Part shown: positions 30,921 through 42,717 of the stretch, piece by piece
Numbering within the stretch: position 1 is the first letter of the stretch
How the letters are laid out: every line of letters begins with the position of its first letter
Origin: Silene conica
Lineage: Eukaryota; Streptophyta; Magnoliopsida; Caryophyllales; Caryophyllaceae
Length of the DNA: 64,000 nucleotides
Assembly (NCBI GenBank): GCA_029255685.2
Contig: CM055320.2
Span: 15,395,111 to 15,459,110 of the forward strand
Direction: 5' to 3'
Notes under the pieces: generated by a model
The model's database searches: none
Told to the model about the DNA's origin: nothing
What the model saw: only the letters and a program-made list of their open reading frames with translations
Program-made: the position numbers and the translations under genes

Positions 30921-33900
30921 ATGGCGAAGCATATTTTGTTGTATTTTGTTGTTTCTTTGATTTCTATCATCATCTTCCATGCCTCATCATCAGCTCTTCC
31001 TTCTGAAGCAACACACACTATCCCTTCTTCTGACCCACTTCCTCTCTTCTCTCTCAGGATTAAGCCTAATCTTGTATGTTATTCACTAATTACTCTATTT
31101 TTTTGATAATAAACTTATGTATTAAAACCCCATTTAGTCATTAGTTGTCTTAATTACATAAAATATGAACTTTTTTGGTTCTATTTTGATGAATTGACAC
31201 TTCCTATTTGCCCTATCTTTTCGCATTTTGAGGTGTGCAATTAGCCAGTGACGGTTCTAATGGATGGCTGACCCCATATTATTTTGGGATTAAAGGCTTT
31301 GTTGTTGTAATAAGCCTATTTAGTAACAACCCAATTAGTCAAAAGGGGTTTTAGGTACCAAAAATTTGTTTTTTTGGTTCTATTTTGTTGTTTTCGCGCT
31401 TTTGTTATGTGATTAATGCATACTTTTTAATTAAAAAACATGTTAGTAATATTACCCAAAAGTCAAATAGTGGTTTAGGTAAAAAAAGGATTGGTTTTTG
31501 TGATTGCATTTTGTTGCATTGACAATTTTGTTTTGTAATTAATGCTTAATCTTTGTAAATATTCAGACTGCATCAGGCTGCTCTTACAGGGTTCAGATCA
31601 CTACAGGCTGTTCTTCTGTGAAATATACCAGAGATCAAATTAGTCTGTCTTTTGGTGATGCTTATGGCAATCAGGTATTACTGTTAATGAGCACTAATCC
31701 TTGTGTAAAACGGTTATTGTAGAACCGTTTTATAGGAGACTTACTCGTTAGTGATTATGATGATTCTGTTAGTTATTTTTATGTTATAAGAAAGTTTGGA
31801 TTTTATGTTGTTTTTGCATGTGAGGTTGGATTCTAGGCCTTTTGTGCCTTGTGATTGATTAGCTGAATGAGTTTCAGTTGAGGGCTTATCTAATTATTAC
31901 CGATTAGTTTTTATTATAAGATTATTGCTAACCTAGTACCGAAGATAGTATTGTAAGTAAATGAAAAGGGTTTACCAGATTTGCTGGTGTACCCTATGAA
32001 TCGCGAGTAGTTAAGGGCTTGCTTGAGATGGGAGTAATGAGAGCTAAAATAAGAAGAAATGGGAGGAGATTTGTGCTTTGTGGTGGTTGTGGAGGGTAGA
32101 AACAGGAGGCGAGGAAGGAATTATTATCTACATAGGGTGGTAATGCATTACTTGAGGGGAGGTAGGTAACAATTACTCCCTTAATGGAGGGACTCTTACA
32201 CTATATTTCCCCATTTCGATCCATTTCTATATCCAACCCCATCCTTTCGCTCCATTTTTTAGTTCATTTTAGCTCTATTACTCCTTTAATAATTATTCAC
32301 ACCCTTGGATTTTAAGAGTTAATTCTGTCCTGTCGCTTACTGAAAATTCATATAAAACACATACTAAAGAGCGAATCATGAGTTGGTAAGGGTGTATTGA
32401 TACGGAAAAACTAGTGGTCGTTATTACACTAATTATCTCGCCAAACAATTTATAAAACCTAAACTAGACTCGACTATACTCGAAATAAAAAGTAGTAAAG
32501 TGCAAGTTAAGGGTCGAACCCAAGAGAAAGGAAATAACTAAAAACTTGCTTACTCCCAACTAAACAAAGATTAGATGAAAACTTAGTGATGATTAGAGAT
32601 TAAAGATAAAATGACTTATAAACAAACCATGGATATTAACTTAAATGAACAACAAGGAGATAACATAAATGCAAAGATAAATGATTGGAAAAGCATTCAC
32701 AAAGACAACAAAAGAGCAATAAATGAGGAATGATTTTGGGCTAGGCAATAACACAAACAATAAATGTGCACAAATCTTCTCAAAATACCTCAACAAAGAC
32801 AAAGTCGACTCTATCACCCCTCCTATTTATCTACCCACTAAGAACATCCTAAGATAGCGAATCCCATGACTAAACCGTACATAGGGTTCCTTCGATTCTA
32901 GCCTAAGCCACTAAACCGTAACAAGAGGACTAAAACCAAGCAATTAAAGATTAAGCCAAAGGATGAACAAAGGAACTAATCTACACACATTAAACCATGC
33001 TAGTAGAATTAGTCATGTAAACTCTACTCAAAAGGTATTTCCTTTAAACCAATTCCACATAATTTGAGTTTGCTACTACAAATCCTAAGTAAAAACTAAG
33101 CCATTTCCTTAGAACATGCAAAGATTGAACAACTAGAAGCAAGGATGATCAAACCCAACAACTAATTACTCAAAATAAAACATTAAAACAAAGAGAGAAC
33201 ATTAGATAAACTAGAGGGATGAAAGTGTCTTACAATATCAAAGTTGGATACTTTGATTAGGATTACACCAAGAATGAGAAGATTAGCTTCTCATTTGCAT
33301 AATTACAAGCTTTAAATTAGGGAAAGATTACAATTAATTTGAGAGTAAAAATTCTTGTTCTAAAGATAAGAGATGATCTTAAAACATTCTGAAGTTGAGT
33401 ATTTATACCCCTGCACAAAACCCTAGGATAATTCCATTTTAAAAGCCCAAACACGGATTAGAAAATCCGTGTAAAACAGGGATGCGCAGGGGGCGCAGGC
33501 TGCGCAATGGGCTTCTTGCCTGCGCAAAGGGGCGCAGCTGCGCACGACTACGGCGCAGGCTGCGCAGTGCCTCGCAGCTTGCATTCCTTTGCTTCATTTC
33601 TTCAATTTGCATCAAAACTTCAAATCCTCCCAAGTTCACTTCACAAGCTACTTCCCAAGCAAAATAGATGGACGATGTTGAAACATGCGCGTCATTCTTT
33701 GACCGTGGAACGGTTTCCCTTGATCCTTGAATTCCGATTATAAGAATTAACATGGAACAAAGGTAAAAATGATATAAAACCACAACATGACCAAATATCA
33801 AAATACTTGACAAGACGACACTAACGACCCGTAATAAAAGACTAGATCGTGATAAAATCACAATCTAAGACCGACACAACTCTCTACTATCATGTATCCA

Positions 33901-36155
33901 TAATGAATCCGGGTAACTATTATTAATTAAAACCCATGGAATAAATCAGTTATTATGACTTCTGACTTCTGAGTAGTTTTTGGGTTTTTGGTTTAGTTAT
34001 TTGATTGTTTAAGAGTTCATAGTAAGTTCTTGAAGGGTTGCAAAAAATTGATTTTCTAACAATGCATTAACCCCAACATGATTTGAAACCATGACGGAGT
34101 ATGTATTTTTTTGTGGAAGTAGGATGTTTGGAAAGGGTTATGTTTATTGATTTTCCATGCTAATATGTATTTCATGTAATTACAGGTGTATGTGCCAAGG
34201 ATAGATGATCCTCATTCTCATACGTTTGAGGCATGCTCCACGGACACATTTGATATTACTGGTCCATGTACTTACAATGTATGCTATGTCTACTTGTATC
34301 GGAGGGGTAATGATGGATGGAATGTTGGGAATGTGAGGATTTCTGGCCATAATACAAAAACTGTGACCTTCACCTACAAAACTTGGCTACCAAGTGATGT
34401 TTGGTGGGGATTCAACTACTGCAATGGTATGTTTCCCTCTCCATTTCGTAGATAAATAAAAGATGAGCAAATGAGTAGCTCTTATGATATCTAAATAAGA
34501 CTAAAATTACTTAATACTGGTGTGTTGTGTATAGCCACTGAATTTCTTCCGGCAGATATGTTTCCTATACTCTTATTCGTGTAAAATCCGTGGCAAATCG
34601 TAACAAAAAAAAAATACGGGGGCCAAACTTGGATCCTTAACAAAAATAATAGAGAGCCTCACTTGAAAACTGGGAGTTGGTCTTAAATCTTGTATAGTAC
34701 AATTACTGCGGAACATAAATTATGGTGTAGGCTAAATTTCTTTGCGTTTATTAATGTTAAGACCCTGGACAGGTAATAGGCTAAATTTCTTGGTTCATTT
34801 TTTTTGGTCTATTCTTTGTCTGTGGCATCTCTGATTCAATTGATGCATTTTAATGGCAGCCATTGACTTTCACTTGGTGCACCGTGCATGATGTCAAAAT
34901 TTGACTTCTTTGTCAGTGTCTCATTAAGGGTCTTTTAATATCTGCCTGCTCTATGTGTTGCTTTACTCTAACCTGTAATTGAGACGGAGTAGTTGATTAC
35001 TTACTGGCTGTTGCATGAGAACTGCAATGCCTATGGGAAATACACCAAGTTTATGAGACGTCCTCACTGAAATAATGTGAGAGCTCCCTTTTATAGTTCC
35101 TATACACTCTGTAATTTTTCTAAAAGGATCAAATAATTTCAGTCATGAATGGTATTGTTTGTAGGCCTCGGGTCTTTGCTGTGAATTGTCATATGCAAAC
35201 GTTACATGTATTTGAAAGCTTACTTTTTGTCCATGTACTTGAAGAAGTAGTAACAATGAAGGTACAGGTGACGTAGCACGAGTGGTCGATATTTGCCCTT
35301 AGGGTCTCACCTGTCCATTTACTTGAAGAAGACTGATGAAGGAACAGATGGATAATTACGAGAGGACGATAGAGGCGAATGGGAATAGGTTTAGAACCCA
35401 CATGTCTGATCCCTTGAAGTTCATCCTAAATTGAGTCATGAACAAGTGATCTTAATGATTTAAATCTTCTTTCCGAGTGTCTCTGGATAGGAACAGTAAT
35501 ATCCCTTTCTCCTTCATTGTCCTTTCAAGATAATTTCGGAAACAATGGTCAAAAGTCAAATATCCATTTTGGAAGGAACCATTCTTGTTGTTATCATTTG
35601 TTTGCTAAAGGTCTTAACTTATTCAAGAAAACTTCAAGATTACGTTTTGGATACAAAACTTATCAGGAAGCTTCTAATGTTGTACTTGAACTTTTTGAGG
35701 GAGTCATGAGAGCAGTTTTTGATGATTACCGCTCAATTGTTTTATTAGCTATGCTAGGTCACATTAGCTTCGTAGGCTGGCTGCCCTTCTTTTCTTGTGA
35801 AAAATGTCAGTTCCCGATGTAATTCTAGACGCAATTTTATAATTAGTCATCTTGAAACAGCAACTTTGTATTCATAATATAAGGATAAAGCTGTGTAGGT
35901 CTTGCCGTACCCCTTAGTACGTTGTCGTCGTAGTGATGCCTTAAGTGTCATCGATCGTGTTTGCATCGAAGATAAAATTTGATTTTCATATGATTTGAAA
36001 GAGTAATAGCCCGTTCGTAAAAATGATCTGACCGACAAACTGGTGTGTCTATGATTGCAGGAGCTCACTCCCAGGGTTTTAAGAAGCCTCCATTAAGCAC
36101 TCTTGCTTTGACCGTTGTACCGCTGCTGTATTTCTTGCTGGAATGGTTGCTCTGA
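30921..36155 (+). CDS. ATS3-like embryo-specific protein (PLAT/LH2 domain), four exons
   Basis: Exons 30921-31073, 31567-31674, 34186-34426 and 36061-36155 join in phase to 198 residues. The ATG at 30921 is preferred over an in-frame one at 30885 because it starts directly at a signal peptide (MAKHILLYFVVSLISIII, cleavage near residue 25). The secreted part is a Cys-rich PLAT-type beta domain of the embryo-specific protein 3 family: CSYRVQITTGCSSVKYTRD, FGDAYGNQVYVPR, the CS..CTYNVCYVYLYR stretch and GFNYC near the end. Its biochemical job is unknown; PLAT domains bind lipid or protein partners. The C-terminus is hydrophobic (LALTVVPLLYFLLEWLL), suggesting a membrane segment or a GPI-attachment signal. 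Introns are GT-AG. Intron 2 is 2.5 kb because of a solo LTR and a probable MITE. Confidence 0.88.
32013..32314. mobile_element. Possible MITE in ATS3-like intron 2
   Basis: GGAGTAATGAGAGCTAAAAT near the left end is matched by the inverted ATTTTAGCTCTATTACTCC near the right end. The outer ends (AGGGCTTGC and CACACCCTT) are only loosely inverted and no target duplication was found, so the class is open. Confidence 0.4.
32398..33892 (-). mobile_element. Solo LTR fossil, Athila/Tat-like, in ATS3-like intron 2
   Basis: It starts TGATACGG and ends CTACTATCA (TG...CA with TGATA/TATCA ends) and has a perfect 5-bp duplication TGTAT on both sides (32393-32397 and 33893-33897); length 1495 bp. Near 32505 the complement of GGGTTCGACCCTTA, a conserved block near the 3' end of Athila/Tat LTRs, shows that the LTR points left. 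No internal domain is present. It holds a cluster of GCGCAGGCTGCGC-like words at about 33483-33580. The matching flanks argue for a moderate age. Confidence 0.85.
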
Positions 36156-37194
36156 TGCACATGATACTTAGATCTTACTCCATAATAAGGGATTACCATT
36201 GTATTTTCCTGTCTTTTTAGTTTTTGCGAAAAATACTCCGTATTTTTTACTAGAAACTTGAAAGAAAGTGATGTTTTTGTAAAGCATATTTACACTTTGG
36301 TTGCTTGGAGGTAGGTAAGATATGTGATCTTCAACAATTAGCGGCTACTAGACTTTGTATGCTCCTCATGAGTCATGCAGGCAAGCATGCAAAATATGAA
36401 TGGTCTTGTTCTGGACTATGCTTGTGACAAACAGTGGAAGGTATGAAAATGTGAGACGATTTTACATGTAACATAAACTCGGATATTTAAGCGTTCCTCA
36501 TATATATATTTTGTTCTCGATTGGTTTCATACTTTCACATATGGAGTATACATTAAGTATTTTAGTTGATAATATAGGGCCTTGCCCTCCTGGTATCAAA
36601 TGACATCTTCGACGGAGCTGGCGGCCACGTCATGATATCGGTTAGTGTACAAAAGCAGACGGAGCTGGCGGCCACGTCATGATATCGGTTAGTGTACAAA
36701 AGCAGATGGACTGGTGATTATTAGCTCAAAACGCTGTCGACAACTTTGAAACCTTTGCAAAGGAATGCATCGTCTAAATCTAATAGGATGCTTGCTGGCC
36801 ATGACCAACGCTTATATGCCTCGGGATTTTAGAATATTGTCCGAACTACTCGTACATTTTAGAGAATCAAACTTGATACCTTTTGTTAGGCTATGGTAAC
36901 TTTTCACCGGTTAACCGTAATTCTCATATACGACGATCTCATCTCGTGCTTTTTTTGCAAAATGTGATCATTCTATGGTAAATAATGATCACTTTTAAAA
37001 AATAGGTCAGTTTTTAAACAATAAGTGGTCACTATTTATGAAAATGTGATCACTTTTCTATTGGTCGCATATGCGGCCGTCGTAAAGTAGAATTTGATCT
37101 AGGAGCGAATTGAAAAATATTCCAAGGGTTGTTATTCCTTTGATTCTATATGAAAAGAGAATATGTAAAATGACCGGATTACAAGAAGCAAAAA
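36156..37194. other. ATS3-like 3' UTR and spacer before the tRNA gene
   Basis: Non-coding. It includes the 47-bp tandem duplication listed separately and, at about 36915-37085, a stretch with several TGATCACTTTT / AAAATGTGATCA words that may be a decayed MITE; similar words recur near 53080-53220. Confidence 0.4.
36611..36704. repeat. Tandem duplication, 2 x 47 bp
   Basis: The unit starting GACGGAGCTGGCGGCCACGT occurs at 36611-36657 and again at 36658-36704 without visible differences. The unit is GC-rich compared with its surroundings. Probably a recent slip or repair event. Confidence 0.9.
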
Positions 37195-37267
37195 GCGTCT
37201 GTAGCTCAGTGGATAGAGCGTCTGTTTCCTAAGCAGAAGGTCGTAGGTTCGACCCCTACCTGACGCG
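37195..37267 (+). tRNA. tRNA-Arg (anticodon CCT)
   Basis: A 73-nt cloverleaf without intron: acceptor GCGTCTG with CTGACGC (a T-T at pair 6-67, which I recall also in the Arabidopsis gene) and discriminator G; D-arm TAGCTCAGTGGATAGAGC (box A); anticodon loop TTCCTAA; T-arm AGGTTCGACCCCT (box B). The CCA is not encoded, as in eukaryotes. A CAA precedes the gene by a few bases and a TTTTT follows at about 37271, matching plant RNA polymerase III start and stop signals. It reads AGG codons. Confidence 0.96.
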
Positions 37268-37495
37268 TTAATTTTTCATTTTTTCCCCAAGATTTTAGAC
37301 CTATGACCGTAAGAATTTAAGAATTTATTTCTGTAACTGTAAATCTGTAATAGAGTGTAGCAAGCGAAAAATGATAGTAGTGAATTAATTATACAGGGAC
37401 TGTATTTTGTTGCGGAGTACCGACCGACTAATATAGACGAAGAGATACTCCGTACAGAATAAGCTATAAGATGATTTGGATGGCATAGTCAATAC

Positions 37496-38018
37496 TAGGG
37501 CTGTTAATGAGACGAGACAGCTCGCGAGCAACTCGAGATCGGCTCGGTCAAAGCTCGGCTCGTGTGAGCTCGACTTGAGCTCGGGCTCGAGAGCTTAACG
37601 AGTCAAGCTGAGCAAAGGCTGGCTCGACTCGAAAAGCTCGCGAGCGGCTCGAACATTTGAGATTACATAAGTATTAATCATATTTTATAAAAATATACTC
37701 ATAATTTATAGAAATATTTTATCATTATTATATCTTTGTATTATATATATCAAATATCTTATTGATTTGCTAAATATTTTTACATATAATCTTCGAACCT
37801 TGTTATTGAAAATATCGGAAGAAAAAAATAGAAAAAACATACAATTTTATATAGGCTCGATTCGGCTCGAGCTCGTGTTAAAACTCGCAAGCTTTGTAAC
37901 GAGCGCATTTTTTTCAAGCTCGGGTAAGATCAGCTCGAGCTCGAGCTCGAGTTTTAGTAATCGAGCACAAGCCGAGCAAGGCCCGGCTCGGGCTCGGCTC
38001 GACTCGTTAACACCCCTA
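37496..38018. mobile_element. hAT-like MITE made of GAGCTCGAGC-type words
   Basis: The ends TAGGGCTGTTAATGAG and CTCGTTAACACCCCTA form inverted repeats. The 8-bp flanks GTCAATAC (37488-37495) and GTCAGTAC (38019-38026) differ at one base, as expected for an older hAT insertion. Both arms consist largely of GCTCG/CGAGC words around an AT-rich centre. Non-coding. Confidence 0.82.
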
Positions 38019-39487
38019 GTCAGTACTCAGTACTCACTCGTCTTGTGTGCTCACGAAACCACAATGAAATAAAGCAGCTCCAATGCAGTCCCACAAACAT
38101 CCTCTCTTTTCCCTCTGCACTCTGCAGGTTAGGGAATAGGGACCCAATTTAAGAATTATATTTGGGCGATAACATCATAGGACGGTTGCTTGTATCCATC
38201 CCCCTTTGCCCGTACCTTGCCATCGGCGGGAGTTTAAACTGTCCATTGAAATGATTCTTTTCAATGATTCTTTGGGTCTTCACTCTGCCTCCCTTACTCC
38301 CTTGAATTATCCAAATACCACTTCAGGAACCTGAATTGACACAACTTTACCCGAGTTTTACAGAAATCCAAATACCACTTCAGGAACCTGAATTGACACA
38401 ACTTTACCCGAGTTTTACAGAAATGCTATGTCAACCATGCATTCAACGATAAATGATTCCAAAATACTGTCCACTAACTTCTGCCTAGGGATGCACAGGG
38501 CCTAGCCACAGGTCCAAGATAAACTGTGAAAAAAATCGAGCATAGACTGGGTTAGCTCATTTCATTGATTATAACCTATTTTATATCCCATTCTTTAAGT
38601 TCAATCCCAAAATTTGTACCCTTTTGAGACGGTCGCAATTGCTTATTTATCTTGTCTATTTTACTATTATGTTCGAGAAAGAGACCACTGATGTCTTGTG
38701 ATATGGTAATTGTTGACAATTTTGTTAATCTCTTACGAGGAAAAAGAGAAAAAAAGTATGTAAAAAAGAAAAAAAAAAAAAAAAATCGAAAAAGAAGAGA
38801 AAATCCAGAAAATAAATGTTTTATTTGTGTTGTTAAGAGATTGAAAGATGGTTATTAGAGTGATTTTGCCTTGGAGAGTATTCAATTAACTCTCATATGT
38901 TGTAAAGTTGAGATAATTTCTCTACTTGGAGTGTTTTTGTTGTAGATTGGTCTTGGTTAGTACTTAGTAAGTGTAGCTGTGAGCCTGTGACTACCGTCTT
39001 AGCCTCACATATCCAAACGTGTTTTGGCACAAACCCTTTCTATATCATCACCCAAATACCATCTTTATTGTCCTAAAATCGTGTACTCTCGTGTACTCTT
39101 ATATATCTTTATTATGATTATTGGATATTAGTTGGAGAACTCTCTATCACATTTGCGTGCATGTTTTATAAGTTGATTGAGTGTCTTAATTCTTTCTATC
39201 TTACATATATTCACTCTTTTATGAGTGCTTCACTGAATCCGCGAGAATCCGACTAATTTGTCTTGAAAGATTGAAATGTATTTTGGCTATTGTCTACATT
39301 ACGGTTTCACCTTAAGTCGTTATGAGCCGCGTTTTCTACTTTGGTCATTATTTTGTCATATTTATAGCTCGGGATTTATTGCATTAACATTAGCTTTGAG
39401 TTATTTTATTCACCATTGTATGTGTCTTTTGATTAGAGTCTTAGCTTTGTTTGAGGGCAAGCAAAGAGATGGTTTGGGGGAGTTTAA
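38019..39487. other. Spacer and probable internal 3' end of an LTR fossil
   Basis: It holds a 57-bp tandem duplication (listed separately) and an A-rich tract at about 38745-38800. From roughly 39240 onward it reads like the last internal part of the adjoining Athila/Tat-like element, ending in a purine-rich tract (AGAGATGGTTTGGGGGAG, about 39465-39482) directly before the LTR. Where that element begins on the left could not be decided. Confidence 0.4.
38309..38422. repeat. Tandem duplication, 2 x 57 bp
   Basis: ATCCAAATACCACTTCAGGA begins each copy (38309 and 38366); the copies look identical through the end of the unit. Recent local duplication in non-coding DNA. Confidence 0.9.
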
Positions 39488-40985
39488 TGAGTCATATTCG
39501 TGTACACTTTTATGCCTCCCCTTAACTTGTTTTGCGACATTTTCGTGCTAAATAATACAATATATATGTCAGCTATGCTAGAATGAGATAGTTCCGCATT
39601 TCGGTGATTTAATGCAGATATGGAGCATTTGAGGAGCGAATGAACATAATAAGCACCATGGAGTAATACACGGAGCATGATACGGGAATCTATGAAAATA
39701 AAGGAAGAGAATTGAAACTAGGCGAGCAAAAAAACTTCATATAACTAGTACCAAGTTATAAGAGTCATATCTCAGGCTATAAAAATGATAATCAGGTGAT
39801 TTAAATTTGGTGGTGAAATCTTATCCTTTTAGGTTTTCAACGCCGCGAAAATCGTTTGATTCTGACTAGTAACGAAGTAATGGAGGACGTTTGAGTTTCA
39901 GTGCGCGAAGCAGGAATTACGCGCTGAGAGATCCCTCGATCGAGGAAGGCAAGACCTCGATCGAGGAAGGCAAGACCTCGATCAAGGATTTTTTTTCTTA
40001 GGAACGCGCAGCTACAGCAATAGGTCCCCCGATCGAGTACACCTTGTCCTCGATCGAGGAACCATTCAGCGACAGACCTTCTTTCCGGAAACCTTTCAAA
40101 GTCATTCCTTATGTTTTACGTATTATATAAGGAATCGTGTCCCTTGAGTCTTGATTATCTTTTGGAACCCTAATTTCAGTCATCTTTCTTTCTTTTAGTC
40201 TGGTTTCACAAATCCTCAAATTAAATTAGTTTTTAGATTTATGCAATTGGCTTCTTGGTCTAATTACGGTACTATTGTTAATATTTCTTATTTATTCAAT
40301 CAAGTTATTGTTCTTCTTTTATGCCTTTAATTATGTTATCAATCATGTTCTCCCTTTGTTTCTTTGTTGTTGTTATTATTGTTATGAGTAGCTAATTTAG
40401 TATTCTAGGGAGAATGAGGATCTAGGTTGTTAGAAAAAGGTTTACCTTATGAATTGATAGTTAAATTGCCTTTTGTTATTGTTTAGTATATTGTCTTAAT
40501 CGTCTTAAATCTAATTGATTGATTACCGATCGGAGTTAATGAATTAGTCTTGCATATTAAGATTATCACCGACCGGGTTAAGACTAATAAAGGCAACGAT
40601 AGCTGAATAGACATAGTTTAATGATAGTGACCGCATGTTAACCTATATCTAAAGGGAATATTGAGTCGACCGATCATATTACCTTCAATAGCATAATTAG
40701 CCCTGCCAATGATTAAATCTCACCCCTGAATAACTACCTTGTGGAACTGATCCCTAGACGTTTCCTTATTATTGTTTATTATCTTTTCTTTATATTGCTT
40801 TAGCTGTTAGAAATCAAAATCAATCAAACAATAACCAAACTTGTGACCCCTTAAGACGGATATAAATATTTACAAACTGAAATTAATCACCGCCTTGTGG
40901 ATACGATACTCTACTTACCTCTAGCCCTCTGTTAGTAATAATCTAGGATTTACTTTGATTAATGAAGACGACTTTAACCTTATCA
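39488..40985 (+). mobile_element. LTR of a Ty3/gypsy Athila/Tat-like fossil
   Basis: It starts TGAGTCATATTCG right after a polypurine tract and ends CCTTATCA at 40985 (about 1.5 kb); a CTTGTGGATACGATACTC block near the end corresponds to the one in the fossil at 9672-12560. Because the polypurine tract lies to its left, this is the 3' LTR of an element whose remaining parts are missing or unrecognisable. A cluster of CCTCGATCGAGG words lies at about 39945-40065. Broken and old. Confidence 0.65.
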
Positions 40986-41480
40986 GATGATCCATTGGCA
41001 ACGGTGAGCATATTCTCAACATATATCCCGTTGTTGATTGATTGCATGAGGCTGGGGATGGAGGTGAGTCATCACTTAGAAGATTAGCTTAGTTTAGCTT
41101 TCGCTTATCACAATTTAGTTTATTCAATTTATTTTGAGACATATTGTATTGACGCTTATAAAATTTATTTAATGTTTTGCCTTTCTCTGATATTCTACCT
41201 CGAGCAACCAAGATGTTAGCATCTTCATAGGCTGAGGGTCCTTGGTAAAGGTCTCGGGTTATGCGGGTGTTATACATGCTTATCGAGAGGCAAATAGGGT
41301 TGAAGACTTATTGGCCAATCGAGAAACTACTGCAAGTACGATTCCTACTTATTTGAATTCTCCCTTTAGTGAGCTTAGGATCATCCTTCGGGATGATACT
41401 GTTGGGGTCACTATCCCCCGTGTAGTAGCTATTTCTTAGTTTAGGGGTTTTCCCTCTTTTGTACCAAAAAATAAGTGTGT
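40986..41480 (+). pseudogene. LINE RNase H-domain fragments
   Basis: Two pieces: 40986-41076 reads PLLIDCMRLGMEVSH, and 41242-41439 reads HAYREANRVEDLLAN, the typical end of the RNase H domain in plant LINEs (compare NCVAHGLAH in the LINE at 1-1722). They are separated by about 170 bp of unrelated AT-rich sequence. An A-rich string near 41467 may be the tail. Too short and interrupted to be functional. Confidence 0.5.
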
Positions 41481-41668
41481 GCCTAATTGTCCCTATAGAT
41501 TATACATTTATACACGTCCGTATTCCATATTAGATAATCTTAAATTTTATGAACAATGTTTTAAAATTTAATTTGACGAATTTTATAAGATATCTATTTC
41601 TATATGGCTCTTTTTATTTATTTTTTTACTTTTCAAAAACAACTTAGTTTACTTTATATTTGTTTGAT

Positions 41669-41858
41669 GATTTTTTTTTTTGGTGACGAGGGAACCCGCA
41701 GCCGCTACCTTCGACGCGCACTGGGTAAACCCGCGGGTATATGTGATAGCCTACAAACCACATACACCAGGTAAACCACCCGAGGGTGACAGACTCGAAG
41801 TCTATTTAGGCATGGACTCGGGCCAAGAATACTCCACAAATGAAATTTTATATAACTA
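41669..41858 (-). mobile_element. SINE-like retroposon with T-tract and 11-bp target duplication
   Basis: A T-run at the left (the poly(A) tail on the minus strand), a GC-rich body (GGAACCCGCAGCCGCTACC, CCCGCGGGTATATGTGATAG) and a matching 11-bp flank ATTTGTTTGAT on both sides (41658-41668 and 41859-41869) fit a retroposed short element read leftwards. The minus strand contains GACTTCGAGTC, similar to an RNA polymerase III box B; no good box A was found. Wording such as GTAGCGGCTGCGGGTTCCC recalls Au-type plant SINEs, from memory only. Confidence 0.6.
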
Positions 41859-42717
41859 ATTTGTTTGATATTTGTATGTCAGTAATGAATCATTTGTGCC
41901 GTAAATCCCGATCTTTTTCAAATTTGGACGAATTAATTATTTTTTTACCATATTTAATTTTTTAAAATAATACTCTCTCCTATTGTAAAACCCCTCCTGA
42001 AAGCGGAAATATAAAACATACAAAGTACTAAAAATGCAGCGGAATTTAAACTTTTTAAACATAAAAAACATGCGAGGTGAATTAAAACTGAAACTGGAAA
42101 CTGAAACCGATATAAACAAAATAGATAAGTATAACAGTTCTAAGTACGAAAACCAAATATATACAAAGCCTGGGATGGAACATCCCTACAGGCACCAAAA
42201 CATGAAATGTATCAAAACTAAGAGTCTAGCTATTCGGTGAAGTGTAAGTCAAAAGATGATAAGGATCATCACTCGCTAGCTCTCAAGTGAACCCCGTCCA
42301 ACCTGCATGTACCTACATACATGAAAACATGTACGCCACAATCAGTGGGGAGTGACTAGAGTTCTCCTAGCCACCTTTTGTAACGACACGTAACAAGTAA
42401 AGCAAACAGAACACTCCAACATATATAAACATGTGAAGTATAACAATATCTCAATAACTGATTATCAACTATCATGCAATCACTAATGCACGGCTCTCAA
42501 CCAACTTCATAAACCATTTGGAAGGAGAGCCGGTTTCCCTACTGGTTGCCCAGTCGGGGGGTCTTTCAGTCCAACTATTTATGAAACCGATCAAAGAGTC
42601 ATCCAATGCCTTGGATGAACAAACTATAACCCAAGTAAAACAATGATTAACTTCATCATGCATATCTGACACTGTACCAAACTCAAGGCAAGCAGATATA
42701 TCACAAACACTAGCAAT

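Noticed and set aside
33439-33861. A 140-residue minus-strand protein
   Set aside because: It lies inside a solo LTR, and its Arg/Ser/Leu-rich middle is the GCGCAGGC word cluster.
34186-34455. A single-exon 89-residue protein
   Set aside because: It is exon 3 of the ATS3-like gene read through its donor site at 34427.
35517-35822. A 101-residue coding exon in ATS3-like intron 3
   Set aside because: It is in frame and Met-initiated but resembles nothing I recognise. The flanking exons of the gene join cleanly without it, and there are no convincing splice sites around it.
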